Shown here in pieces: positions 24,303-32,115 of a stretch of 46,874 nucleotides of DNA. The stretch is taken from contig BFEA01000228.1 in assembly GCA_003427395.1 (NCBI GenBank), positions 1,993,179-2,040,052 on the forward strand. Reading direction: 5' to 3'. The DNA is from Chara braunii. Taxonomy: Eukaryota; Streptophyta; Charophyceae; Charales; Characeae. Made by a program: the position numbers and the translations under genes. A model generated the notes under the pieces. It was not told the DNA's origin. It made no database searches and worked only from the letters and a program-made list of their open reading frames with translations. Every line of letters starts with the position of its first letter. Position 1 is the stretch's first letter.

Positions 24303-24683
24303 AACGAGGCATTAATAGAGCACCAGAGCTGAAATTTGATCTACAAAGTCAAAGCTTCTTGATGCACCGCTAACCCCCACTGGGGCCTTCCAGATGCAGC
24401 GCCTTCCAAGGTGATGAAGATGGCGTCCACCATAGCCAGGTAGCTTGCCACACTGTGCTACAGCAAGATGATGGAAAGGGCTATCAGCCGGTAAACGAGG
24501 CATTAATAGAGCACCCAGTGCTCACATTTGATCTACAAAGTCCAAGCTTCTTGATGCAGCGTTAACCCAACTGGGGCCTTCCAGATGCAGCGTCTTCCAA
24601 GGTGATGAAGATGGCGTCCACCATAGCCACCTAGCTTGCCACACTGTCCTACAGCAAGATGATGGAAAGGGCTATCAACTGGT
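24303..24683 (+). repeat. 191-bp tandem duplication within the RNase H remnant
   Basis: The segment beginning AACGAGGCATTAATAGAGCA at 24303 is repeated from 24494 with few differences. Each unit contains the ~95-bp block that also occurs inverted at 23018-23115, inserted where RNase H normally carries its DAS-type catalytic motif. Both units then resume CTACAGCAAGATGATGGAAA. This duplication arose after, or together with, loss of function. Confidence 0.8.
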
Positions 24684-24825
24684 AGAGTTCAAGTCTACAA
24701 GACTAACGTCAGGACAGGTTGCAGACTCTATACCTATGAGCATGAGCTATATGCTCTCTATGAAGCCTCACAAACATGGTGACATCACTTGCTAAGGAGA
24801 CGCTTCAACGTCTAGTCAGATCATT

Positions 24826-25010
24826 CCTAGGACTTGGCAAAACTACTCGTTCGTAGGACTGGCAAACCACCATCGGAAGTTCATAAGAAACTTCACCACC
24901 TTGGCAACGTCGGAGGGAGACACTTCAGCGCCATGAGCTACATGCTCTCTATGAAGCCTTGCGAACATCATGACATCACTTGCTAGGGAGGCACTTTTAA
25001 GTCTTCTGGT
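24826..25010 (+). repeat. Shuffled second copy of RT-tail and RNase H-tail sequence
   Basis: CTGGCAAACCACCATCGGAA and onward (24862-24903) repeats the RT-tail sequence of 24090-24137. CATGAGCTACATGCTCTCTA and onward (24935-25000) repeats the RNase H tail of 24742-24800. The two pieces sit next to each other without the sequence that separates them in the first copy, so the element has been rearranged internally. Confidence 0.7.
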
Positions 25011-25900
25011 CAGATCATGAGACCCTTCGCTAGTTAAAAACGCAGGCTCGAATGTCCAGTACGCTATCTGGGTGCGCTAGAGAGAAGGACAACTTCGGCT
25101 GGAGGACAACTTATGCTAGCTTATTACAATGTCCCCACATATGGCGAGGAATGAAGTCAGATTGCGTTACGCGCATACAGAAGTGTTAAGTATGCTTAAG
25201 GAACAGGAGTGCGACGCAAGCCCCAAGACCACTACCTATTCCCCTTCTGGACCAGCCAAATTGATATCTTTTGACTTTATGGATATACTAGAGTCAAAAC
25301 AAGAAACTGGAATAACCCAGTTCTGGTCATACTGGACAGATTTAGCGAATAAGCAGACAGAATGTGTTCCTTTGCGGGAAGAAGCCAAAACGAGCTTAGT
25401 AATCTGTAAGTTCTTCGCCCACTGCGTCAAGGATAGCGGTCATCCCTTGACTATACTTGGGGATAGCGACGTCAGGTTCACAGGGGAGCAATGGCAGCAA
25501 CTCGTGAAGCATGCGGATTGGAGTCGACCATGTCATCAGGTAGGCACCCAGAGACTAATGGTCAAACGAAACAGATGAATAAGCTACGACAGCAAATTCT
25601 GCGTCTGTATACTAGACCAGATCAGACAGACTGGGACGAACACCTGCCAAAGGAAGCCAGTGCGAATAATAACAAATTCGCCAACTAACACGACACCCAA
25701 CGCGTTCCGTAAGGGGTGAAAGCCAAAAACGCCGAAAGACTGTTTGAATCCAGACCAGATTCAAAGACGACTGCCCAGCACTCGCAAAAACATTTCGCAC
25801 TGAAGTATGAGAAAGACCTGCGGAAAGGGACTCAGAATGTTAGACTCAGGACAGTCCTCCAGCGGTATGAACCACGGCCTACTGACAGCACCAGTATAAG

Positions 25901-26890
25901 TGGGAACCACATGTCAGATCGGGCTACCTGCCCAACTGACCCAGCTGCTCCTGATAGGGCCCCACCCGTTGGGGTCTAGGGTCAGCCTAGGGTTGGGCAA
26001 AAGGGTAGGCTGTTCAAACCAGCTCTTGAGGGCAGCCGAGGGCAAAGTCACACCGATGGCACCCATAGCCTCAAGCAAAACACCCTACCAACCTGGAGGA
26101 GACATACTACAATCGCTCAGTCAACATTGCTATGTGTCAAGTACAGATGGAAGTCATGCTACCGTCTTCACCCAAATAGAACACCCGGTCATTATCACTG
26201 CATCTGGATTGAAAGTTGCCACAAATACAGCTATCATGACCGGGCGTTCTATTTGGGTGAAGACGGTAGCCTGACAAATCCTTGGTTACGACGGATGGAT
26301 CCATATACAAGGATGAGCAGCCCGCTCCGTCTTCGCCTTCCCGACGGCAGCTCCTGAGCAGGACATCCAATCGAAATCTTATACCATCAGTCTATGCTGT
26401 GTATAACAAGTGGCATCTCAAATGAGAGCACAGGTACTAAATGCAATATATCGGTTTACGAATTTGGAATTACAGGGCGTAATCCTTTCAGGGTTTAGGG
26501 TTTGGGGCATATGGCTCGAGGTTTTAGGGTTCGGGAAATTCGTTTCAAGGGTTCATGCTGTCGAAAGTTATCAGCCGAGGATTCAGCGCTCCAAGCATAT
26601 GCACATTTTGAGAGTCCAAAGACTCTAAACCACATTCTTCTAGAAGCTTGCCAGCAAGGCATCACGTTTATCAGCCTCATAAGATACATATTTGAAGGCT
26701 GTGCATATTTGGAGGCTGTGCACAAGCACAGCCCCCAAACCCTAATCTCAGGTTTGAACCCGTTAACCAAGGAACTGAAAGTGTGGGTCCCCCCGCTAAT
26801 CACTCGTGTTATCAAGTAGACCCTTCATTTCAGCAGACTTTAGGACAGCCACCTTGTACCAATACCTTGGCGCCAGGTAATGCTGCAGTA
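25901..26890. other. Unassigned repeat-derived sequence
   Basis: No gene is seen. Frames of up to 124 codons have no domain. Apart from the hairpin at 26160-26268 listed separately, this stretch has GGGTTTAGGGTTTGGGG at about 26491-26507 and an inverted partial match (CCCCAAACCCTAA) at about 26732-26745, plus a small GGCTGTG..CACAGCC hairpin at about 26714-26733. Confidence 0.45.
26160..26268. repeat. 33-bp inverted repeat with a 43-bp loop
   Basis: TACCGTCTTCACCCAAATAG and onward (26160-26192) is mirrored at 26236-26268 with a single mismatch. The RNA from either strand would fold into a long, nearly perfect stem. No flanking duplication was noticed. It could be a small fold-back element or an inverted duplication. 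Confidence 0.85.
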
Positions 26891-27030
26891 AGGTTAAGTA
26901 GAGGTGTCGGGCCCACGGCCCAGGTGCCCATGTACTGGTGGTTTCAACCTTATTCCCATAAGGTTAAGTAGAGGTGTCTGGCCCGCCGCCCAGGTGCCCA
27001 TGTACTGGTGGTTTAAACCTTATTCCCACA
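26891..27030. repeat. 70-bp tandem duplication
   Basis: AGGTTAAGTAGAGGTGTC and onward fills 26891-26960 and again 26961-27030 with only a few differences. At the boundary AACCTTAT-TCCC-ATAAGGTT forms a perfect 8-bp-stem hairpin (26946-26965). Part of the unit (CCCATGTACTGGTGGTTTAA) recurs near 41690, beside the fold-back element. Confidence 0.9.
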
Positions 27031-27230
27031 AGTTCCAACGCTTACATTCTGTCAAACCAGCACTACCTTTTCCCACGTGGGCCACTGTCGGGGCCCCGAT
27101 TCCGTAGGAGGCCGAAACAAAATGATGGTGGCCAATGAGATTTATCAACACCGGGCGTCGTCGGGCCGAGCCTTCGATTTCTTAGGAGTTTTTCCTGCTG
27201 CTGGGAAAACAGGCAAATACCCTACTCCTT

Positions 27231-27555
27231 TTGCTACATACACACAATACAGCTTTTCTTTCTGAGAGGCACCTTTTGCATTGATCTGCTTCTGATTCAA
27301 AACAGTATATCAATAGCTATCGCAGTCTTACCTGTTTGTCTATCTACAATAATAAGTTCTCATTGACCACGACCTATTGGAACAAGGCTATCCGCCGTTA
27401 TTAATCCTGTTTGCATTGGTTCATGTACAGATTTACATGAACTAATTTCCAAAGCTTCGACTTCTCTACACGTCTCCTCTCTACAGCACCCAAAGCAACT
27501 TTTCCACAAATAGGTACTCCTAATGCATCAACAACACGACCCAACGTAGATTGAT
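27231..27555 (-). pseudogene. atp1: Mitochondrial ATP synthase alpha-subunit fragment (NUMT)
   Basis: Read on the minus strand this encodes, in several frames, consecutive pieces of the F1-ATPase alpha subunit: [38 protein letters not shown], then a TGA, DRQTGKTAIAID covering the P-loop (its first Gly read as Val), then NQKQINAKGA and KLYCVYVA. The phrases VDALGVPI and [21 protein letters not shown] are characteristic of the mitochondrial gene (atp1/atpA) rather than the plastid one. At least two frameshifts and an in-frame TGA at a conserved Arg position, plus location among nuclear repeats, identify a transferred, non-functional fragment. It covers roughly 110 of about 500 residues. Confidence 0.9.
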
Positions 27556-27562
27556 ATAGTTA

Positions 27563-27618
27563 CCTAACGGAGCATAAACAGACAGAGAGAGAGATGAGAG
27601 AGAAAAGAGAGAGAGGGT

Positions 27619-27656
<38 letters not shown>

Positions 27657-27790
27657 AGCAGAGCAGAGAGCACAAAGAAAGGCGAAAGCTAGGCTGTTGA
27701 AATGGTCACCTTGTGGAGCATAAACGGACAGCGTGAGAGGTAAGAGAGAAAGAGAAAGAGAGAGAGAGAGAGAAAGAGAGAGAGGCCATA
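27563..27790. repeat. (GA)n tracts within a ~145-bp direct duplication
   Basis: GGAGCATAAACxGACAG occurs at about 27570 and 27715. Each copy is followed by GA-rich microsatellite sequence (27581-27668 and 27731-27784). The array directly abuts the atp1 fragment. Confidence 0.75.
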
Positions 27791-28027
27791 CTCGGTCGAC
27801 AGAACAGCAGACAAGAGGGGATATGGGAGGGAGGGGACACGTCAGCTGCAAGTCCATATACACTCACCATATCACCTGCGATAGACCCTTTTTTTACCCC
27901 ACTTCGTTTCATTCCCGAGGAGAGGGAAAATCTGCTAAGATAAGAGATTCATCAATAGACGATACCTTCAACACGGGTCCTCTATCTCTCCATAAGTTTT
28001 CTGTATGTTCCACTCCCACGACTCTAC

Positions 28028-28184
28028 GGGCCTCGCCACACCACTCACCAAATGCAACACTCCGAAATCCGAATGTATCTGGACCATCGCATGTTCAGAT
28101 TCATTCAGAATGTTGCCACATTCATTCAGAATGTTGCCAGATTCATTCAGAATGTTGCCATTTGGCGACTGATGCGGCGAGGCC
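28028..28184. mobile_element. Hairpin-arm repeat with GGCCTCGCC..CTCACCAAATG ends
   Basis: The left arm at 28028-28054 (GGGCCTCGCCACACCACTCA, then CCAAATG) is mirrored by the right arm at 28159-28184 with a few mismatches, enclosing about 100 bp. The same arm sequence occurs at 29362-29425, about 29500-29525, several times in 31247-31343, and at 32116-32233. It is therefore a small repeat family with inverted arms. Confidence 0.55.
28099..28160. repeat. 21-bp tandem repeat, three copies
   Basis: ATTCATTCAGAATGTTGCCA, with a final C or G, occurs at 28099, 28120 and 28141 in perfect register. It lies within the loop of the hairpin-arm element. Confidence 0.95.
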
Positions 28185-28337
28185 TTATATGTGCGAGGTG
28201 CTCGGCGTTCGATACCAAATCGGACTATAATCCTGTTCATCGAAAAAAAGAAAACATATCCAGTCTCTTGGAGTAGGAGAAGGGAACAAAAAAAAAAAAA
28301 AAAAAAAAAAAAGCGAAAAAAAGAAAGAAAAAAAAGG

Positions 28338-28377
28338 GAGCCCTCCGCCACATCCGTTGAAATTGGACCGATACAGA
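28338..28377 (+). ncRNA. U6 snRNA sequence, 5' part (nt ~1-40)
   Basis: The segment aligns with the first ~40 nt of plant U6: after a diverged 5' stem-loop it reads CACATCCG, AAATTGGA and CGATACAGA. Similarity stops exactly after TACAGA at a T-rich run. The region upstream is A-rich, and I see neither a plant upstream sequence element nor a TATA box at the usual spacing, so this is likely a pseudogene. It pairs with the 3' part at 28671-28722. Confidence 0.8.
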
Positions 28378-28670
28378 TTTTTTTTTCTTTTTCTTTTTTT
28401 AAGCTAAAAAAACTACGCTGTATTCTTCTCTCAAATCTTTCATCATCTTTCACCTTCACTACCTACCTACCACTGCTCCTAAGCTTGTATATAGCCTTTA
28501 TTAAAAAAAAAGAAAAAAAGCTTATACAGGGGACACCTGCGAACACAACTTTGTTGTCTCCCTCCATCCGCCCATCAGAGGGGATGCATGTTGCCCTCAT
28601 CCCCTCTGGTGGCTCCTCATCCCCTCTGGTGGTTCCTCATCCCCTCCGGTGGCTGGCGGGAGACAACAGG
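28378..28670 (-). mobile_element. A-tailed retroposon inserted into the U6 sequence
   Basis: This 293-bp insert separates the two U6 parts. TACAGA is present on both sides (28372-28377 and 28671-28676), as expected for a 6-bp target duplication. On the minus strand the insert ends in AGAGAAGAATA, then TTTTTTTAGCTT, then a long A-rich tail, the signature of a retroposed RNA. Its 5' portion holds three 20-bp units (28595-28654) and a perfect 11-bp inverted repeat (28552-28562 with 28658-28668). It has no open frame of note. Related 3' ends occur at 28790-28825, 30150-30293 and 30967-31027, all in the same orientation. Confidence 0.65.
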
Positions 28671-28722
28671 TACAGAGAAGATTAGCATGGCCCTTGCACA
28701 TGATGACACGAGTAAATCGAGG
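28671..28722 (+). ncRNA. U6 snRNA sequence, 3' part (nt ~35-90)
   Basis: TACAGAGAAGATTAGCATGG, then CCCTTGCACATGATGACACG and AAATCGAG, matches the most conserved part of U6, including the ACAGAG box and the AGC triad. It passes into a G-run and an A-run where the normal U6 3' end and oligo-T terminator should be. With the part at 28338-28377 it covers nearly all of U6 once, so the two are best read as one interrupted copy. The missing terminator and tailing suggest a retropseudogene. Confidence 0.85.
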
Positions 28723-28789
28723 GGGGGGGGAAAAAAAAAAACGGGAGATGGGTTTCACAAGAAAGTCGAGACGATACCTTTCTAGGCGT

Positions 28790-28825
28790 TTTTGTTTTTT
28801 TTTAAGCTATATTCTTCTCTAGCGT
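28790..28825 (-). repeat. Copy of the A-tailed retroposon 3' end
   Basis: On the minus strand AGAGAAGAATATAGCTTAAA runs into a long A tail. The match to the U6 insert is limited to its 3' end. Its 5' extent is unknown. Confidence 0.55.
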
Positions 28826-29033
28826 TTTGGCTCAAATGAATTGTATAAAGGAAAAAATATTTATATCACAGAAAAACAATTCGAGGCCGGGGTTCCCTCC
28901 ACAATCAACCCTGCATGACAAGGTGCTTTAACGACTTCTCCACAGCTTGTTTGACTTTTGCCCAGTGTGCTGTCTACTGCTTTCGTTTCTTTTTGCGTTT
29001 GCAGTTCATCTTGATATCCCCCATTACCCGCTT
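28826..29033. other. Unassigned spacer
   Basis: No gene or structured repeat is visible apart from AT-rich sequence. Confidence 0.4.
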
Positions 29034-29110
29034 CCGGGGTAGTTTCTTTAGTTTTTTTTTTAATTCCGGGGTAGTTTCTTTAGTTTTTTTTTTTTTTCCG
29101 GGGTAGTTTC
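29034..29110. repeat. 32-bp tandem repeat, 2.5 copies
   Basis: CCGGGGTAGTTTCTTTAG plus a T-run starts at 29034, 29066 and 29098. The third copy is truncated after GTAGTTTCT. Confidence 0.9.
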
Positions 29111-29246
29111 TGTTCTGACCTAATCAGTTTAATACCCGATCCATGGTCCACCATGGAGCGAGGCGCGGGCACCGTCTCACTACTACCGTCTTCGCGCGAG
29201 CATAACCCACCCTGAGGGCATATTCACACTAGTTTTTTTTTCCCAC

Positions 29247-29312
29247 TGCTCCGCGGGCGTAGAAGCGGTCAGGTGTCCACTTCTCTGTGGGCGTAGTTGC
29301 GGTCAGGTGCAT
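29247..29312. repeat. ~34-bp tandem duplication
   Basis: GGGCGTAGAAGCGGTCAGGT and GGGCGTAGTTGCGGTCAGGT follow each other, in units beginning CTCCGCG and CTCTGTG. There are two copies. Confidence 0.75.
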
Positions 29313-29361
29313 CCAGCGATGGTCCGAAAAGTGGTCATATACATCCAAGGAAGTTCTGGTG

Positions 29362-29530
29362 TGCGCGGCCCTCGCCCCACTAACTCACCAAACTTCAAAA
29401 CGGTTGGTGAGTGCTCACCAACGCAGCGAGACCTCAAAAACACACCAAACCCAACAAAAAAAAAAAAAAAAAAAAAAAAAAACACTCACCAAACCCAGAC
29501 CTCGCCGCAGCACCTCACCAAAGTTGGTTG
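29362..29530. repeat. Hairpin-arm repeats (CTCGCC..CTCACCAA family)
   Basis: CCTCGCCCCACTAACTCACC, then AA, is followed after a short loop by TTGGTGAGTG and GCGAGACC, giving an imperfect hairpin. A second left arm (CCTCGCCGCAGCACCTCACC, then AAA) lies at about 29500-29522 after an A-run of about 27. These are members of the family at 28028-28184. Confidence 0.5.
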
Positions 29531-29654
29531 TCAAGGAATCGTGCCCCGGCTCGACCACTAACGACAAAGCAAAAGAACAAAAAGCATGTCCAGACCGGCA
29601 GTCTGGACGGGGCCCAACCTCACCCATATCGTGGGTAGCAACTAGGGCTCATTT

Positions 29655-30115
29655 CTTTTCACGCCCGGCTGCTCCTGCCAGGCCGGGCAGCCGGGAATGA
29701 CGCCCGGGGTACCCGGGCGTGCAAAAAAAAAAAAAAAAAATTGGCTTTCTGCGCTCTCCCAGGGGACCCCAAATCCGGGCTCATTTCTTTTTTTGCGAGT
29801 TGGCTGTCAAGGGGCGGGTGGGGGGTATAAATTTAGCTTGAAAGGGGCTAAAGGGGTTTTAAAAGGGGGGTGCCTTAGTGTGATTCTGTTATTTTATTTT
29901 TCATCTCCGATTCTGTGAGGAATTTCAATGTGACCCTCAGCCAAAAGACGTTTGTATAGCAATTCTACACAACTTTTTTTTTTCCGGAATTTTTCTTCTT
30001 TTTTTTTTTTTTTTTTTTTGGCGCCGAGACTGCCCAGAACCCTGCTCGGGGGTCATGCCCGGCCGGGCACCCGGGCATGTACCCGGCCATCAGTTGGGTG
30101 CCTGGGCGCCCGGAA
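29655..30115. repeat. GC-rich hairpin repeats with A/T-tracts
   Basis: At 29660-29722 there are CCCGGCTGC/GCAGCCGGG arms followed by the near-palindrome ACGCCCGGGGTACCCGGGCG, then T, then a run of about 18 A. A related GCCCGG/CCGGGC hairpin set lies at about 30047-30115. The sequence between them (29740-30000) is unassigned. These resemble the hairpin ends of the hAT-like elements in style, but not in sequence. Confidence 0.45.
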
Positions 30116-30149
30116 AAACAGCCTAGCGTCGCAACAAGTTCCTCTTGCC

Positions 30150-30293
30150 TTTTTTTTTTTTTTTAACTACACTATGTTCTTCTCTCAAATTCTTTTTGGC
30201 TCCCCCACCCCTTTGGAGGCCTCCGCTCATCCTTCAAATAAAATAGAAAGCTCAAAAAAAACAAAAAAAAAAAAAACGAAAAAAAAAACGAAA
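30150..30293 (-). mobile_element. A-tailed retroposon copy with ~13-bp flanking duplication
   Basis: On the minus strand the 3' end reads TTTGAGAGAAGAACATAGTG and then an A tail, as in the insert in U6. The flanks are AGTTCCTCTTGCC (30137-30149) and AGTTCCTCCTACC (30294-30306), identical at 11 of 13 positions. This is consistent with a decayed target duplication. The body is about 140 bp and non-coding. Confidence 0.55.
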
Positions 30294-30306
30294 AGTTCCT
30301 CCTACC

Positions 30307-30966
30307 GGAGCATGGTCCCACTAGCAACGGGATAGGATAGAAAATAATTTTGTATGGCAGCTGAGTGACCCAAATCCTGCCGTGCAGTACTCGCGAGTGA
30401 TCCCACGGTCAGTATTTTACATGTATTTAATTTACCCTAAAAAGCAAGGAGATCTTTGTTCCCCTCCTCCTCTCCTTAACACTCGGCATGCCCGTGCAAA
30501 GAAAGCTTCCCGCCAGAATCTTTTTAATCGGTTGGGGGTGTGGCCAACCCCAAAAGAGGGTGGGGTCGGCCTTAGGCCCACTGGATAGAAGATTTTCAGT
30601 ATTTTACTTGCTGTTGTGCAATTACCTCATTGGGTGCAGCCCTCCTTCAATCACGGAGTATATATATATATGGAGGGCGTCATGATCACTGCTGACAGAA
30701 GTCGAGTTTATTCCCAAAACAAAATGGGAGTTACTTTGTTCACTGTTGTTGCAATTGTGATCTGATCTGATGGCTGGGAAGAACTCTGCCGTCATTTCCG
30801 GTGGGAGGTCTCTGTCCCTTTTTTTGTTTTTTTTTTTCGCTTTTTCTCCTGTTTTCTCAGCCCAAAAATTCGTAATGAACCTGTCAGACCGCTGTCACAC
30901 AGTGTCACACTGGATCGGCCACACTCCTATCCGCCTGCTAATGGGACCACGCTTCCGAGCTCGTGT
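30307..30966. other. Unassigned spacer
   Basis: Short frames with no domains are present. An (AT)n tract with flanking GGAGGGCGTCATGA occurs near 30658-30690. No gene can be supported. Confidence 0.4.
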
Positions 30967-31027
30967 GTTTTTTTTTTTTTTTTAAAGCTATAGTCTTCTC
31001 TCAATTTCACCTCACACTACCTACCTA
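30967..31027 (-). repeat. Copy of the A-tailed retroposon 3' end
   Basis: On the minus strand GTAGGTAGGTAGTGTGAGGT precedes TTGAGAGAAGACTATAGCTT and a long A tail. This matches both the GTAGGTAGGTAGTGAAGGTG block and the terminus of the insert in U6, so the homology is longer than in the other partial copies. Confidence 0.6.
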
Positions 31028-31137
31028 CAGGGATTTTGTTCTTTTTGTTTTCTTTTTTTTCCAAGCGGGGATTTTCTTCCGTTAAGGTGAGCCTCGCCAG
31101 CCTCAAGTTACACAAAAATTTGATTCGAAGACTCGCC

Positions 31138-31201
31138 AAATGCACAAAAGACAGAAATGATGGCGGTGCAAATGCACAAAAGACAGAAATGATGGCGGTG
31201 C
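31138..31201. repeat. Exact 32-bp tandem duplication
   Basis: AAATGCACAAAAGACAGAAA, then TGATGGCGGTGC, occurs at 31138-31169 and again at 31170-31201 without a difference, which implies a recent origin. Confidence 0.95.
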
Positions 31202-31246
31202 ATCTTTCCATGTTCTAGCGGAAGATTCATTCTCATTTTGTACATT

Positions 31247-31343
31247 TGGTGTGTGGTGCGGTGAGGCCCGTTCTCACACGCATGCTTTGCTAACGTAGTG
31301 CGACCTCACCAAAGTGTGACTTTAACGAGTAGTGCGGCGAGGC
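31247..31343. repeat. Three hairpin-arm family motifs in a cluster
   Basis: CATTTGGTGTGTGGTGCGGT, then GAGGCCC (about 31247-31273), GTAGTGCGACCTCACCAAAG (about 31290-31310) and AGTAGTGCGGCGAGGCCC (about 31329-31346) are arms of the family at 28028-28184, in mixed orientation. Confidence 0.5.
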
Positions 31344-31355
31344 CCAATATGCCCT

Positions 31356-31684
31356 GAGAACGAGTGTACACAACCTATCTTTCCAGTCCGGTACAGGCAT
31401 GATGCCTGTGCCAAGAGAATGAGTGTACACAAGCTATCTTTCCAGTCTGGTACAGGCATGATGCCTGTGCCCAGAGAACGACTGTACACAGGCATGATGC
31501 CTGTGCCCAGAGAACGACTGTACACAAGCTATCTTTCCAGTCAGGTACAGGCATGATGCCTGCGCCCTGAGAACGAGTGTACACAAGCTATCTTTCCAGT
31601 CCGGTACAGGCATGATGCCTGTGCCCAGAGAATGAGTGTACACAAGCCATCTTTCCAGTCAGGTACAGGCATGATGCCTGTGCG
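31356..31684. repeat. 59-bp minisatellite, about six copies, palindromic core
   Basis: Units start GAGAAYGAGTGTACACAAGC (or GAACGACTG) at 31356, 31415, 31474, 31510, 31569 and 31628. The unit at 31474 is a 36-bp deletion form. Each contains ACAGGCATGATGCCTGT, a near-perfect palindrome. Because 59 is not a multiple of 3, the peptide frame shifts between units, so it is unlikely to be coding despite being open in several frames. Confidence 0.9.
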
Positions 31685-31747
31685 TTGTGTTCGGCGGAAG
31701 ACGGTGGTACCGGGATCATAGCTACGAAAAAAAAAAATAGCCACAAC

Positions 31748-32090
31748 AGACGGAGAGGCGGGCGATCAGATATATGTTGACGTCCAAGATTACACAAACC
31801 AATCAATCGGTTGGCTATGATCGATTATTATGAGATAGCAACACCAGACAACAAGGCGGAGAGGCGGGCGATGAGATATATGTTGACGTTCAGATATATA
31901 TTGTCACACTGTGAATCAGAGCGCGAAGGTGAAAAAAAGACAAAACAAGAAAGGGAAAAGGGAAGGAAGGAAGGAAAGCCCCACCCCACCTGTTCATCAC
32001 CTGTTACGTACAAGGCCAGCCACGTGGATGACAGGTATTATGTTTACGTCCAAGATTACATAGCCAATCATAGCTATGATCAATTACGAC
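31748..32090. repeat. Repeated GGCGGGCGATxAGATATATG / GTCCAAGATTACA units
   Basis: GGAGAGGCGGGCGATCAGAT, then ATATGTTGACGT (from about 31751), recurs from about 31858 with a 107-bp period. TTGACGTCCAAGATTACA recurs as TTTACGTCCAAGATTACA near 32043. There are also short palindromes around CCAATCAATCGGTTGG. The units look like scrambled copies of one repeat. Confidence 0.6.
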
Positions 32091-32115
32091 ATGATGCCAC
32101 TTGTGGTGTGCATGC

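Larger units (their letters stand above)
23660..25900 (+). pseudogene. Decayed Ty3/gypsy polyprotein (RT, RNase H, integrase remnants)
   Basis: Fragments of a Ty3/gypsy pol region follow in the normal order. Reverse transcriptase: 23662-23818 reads [20 protein letters not shown] and [13 protein letters not shown]. The catalytic YLDD-type site near 23840 is altered to CLND and lies beyond a stop. 24020-24165 carries the [12 protein letters not shown] connection motif. RNase H: about 24290-24820, broken by stops and a foreign block, still shows VLQQDDGKGY and YEHELYALYEA pieces. Integrase: 25129-25690, in two frames, shows GHPLTILGDSDVRFT and GRHPETNGQTKQMNKL. A sequence ending near 25900 probably belongs to the C-terminal tail. 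Many stops and frameshifts make it inactive. LTRs were not recognised. The presumed product would have been a retrotransposon polyprotein for cDNA synthesis and integration. Confidence 0.88.

Noticed and set aside
26485-26550. Interstitial telomere repeat (GGGTTTAGGGTTTGGGG)
   Set aside because: Fewer than three imperfect units occur, which is common in plant DNA; it is part of a small inverted repeat.
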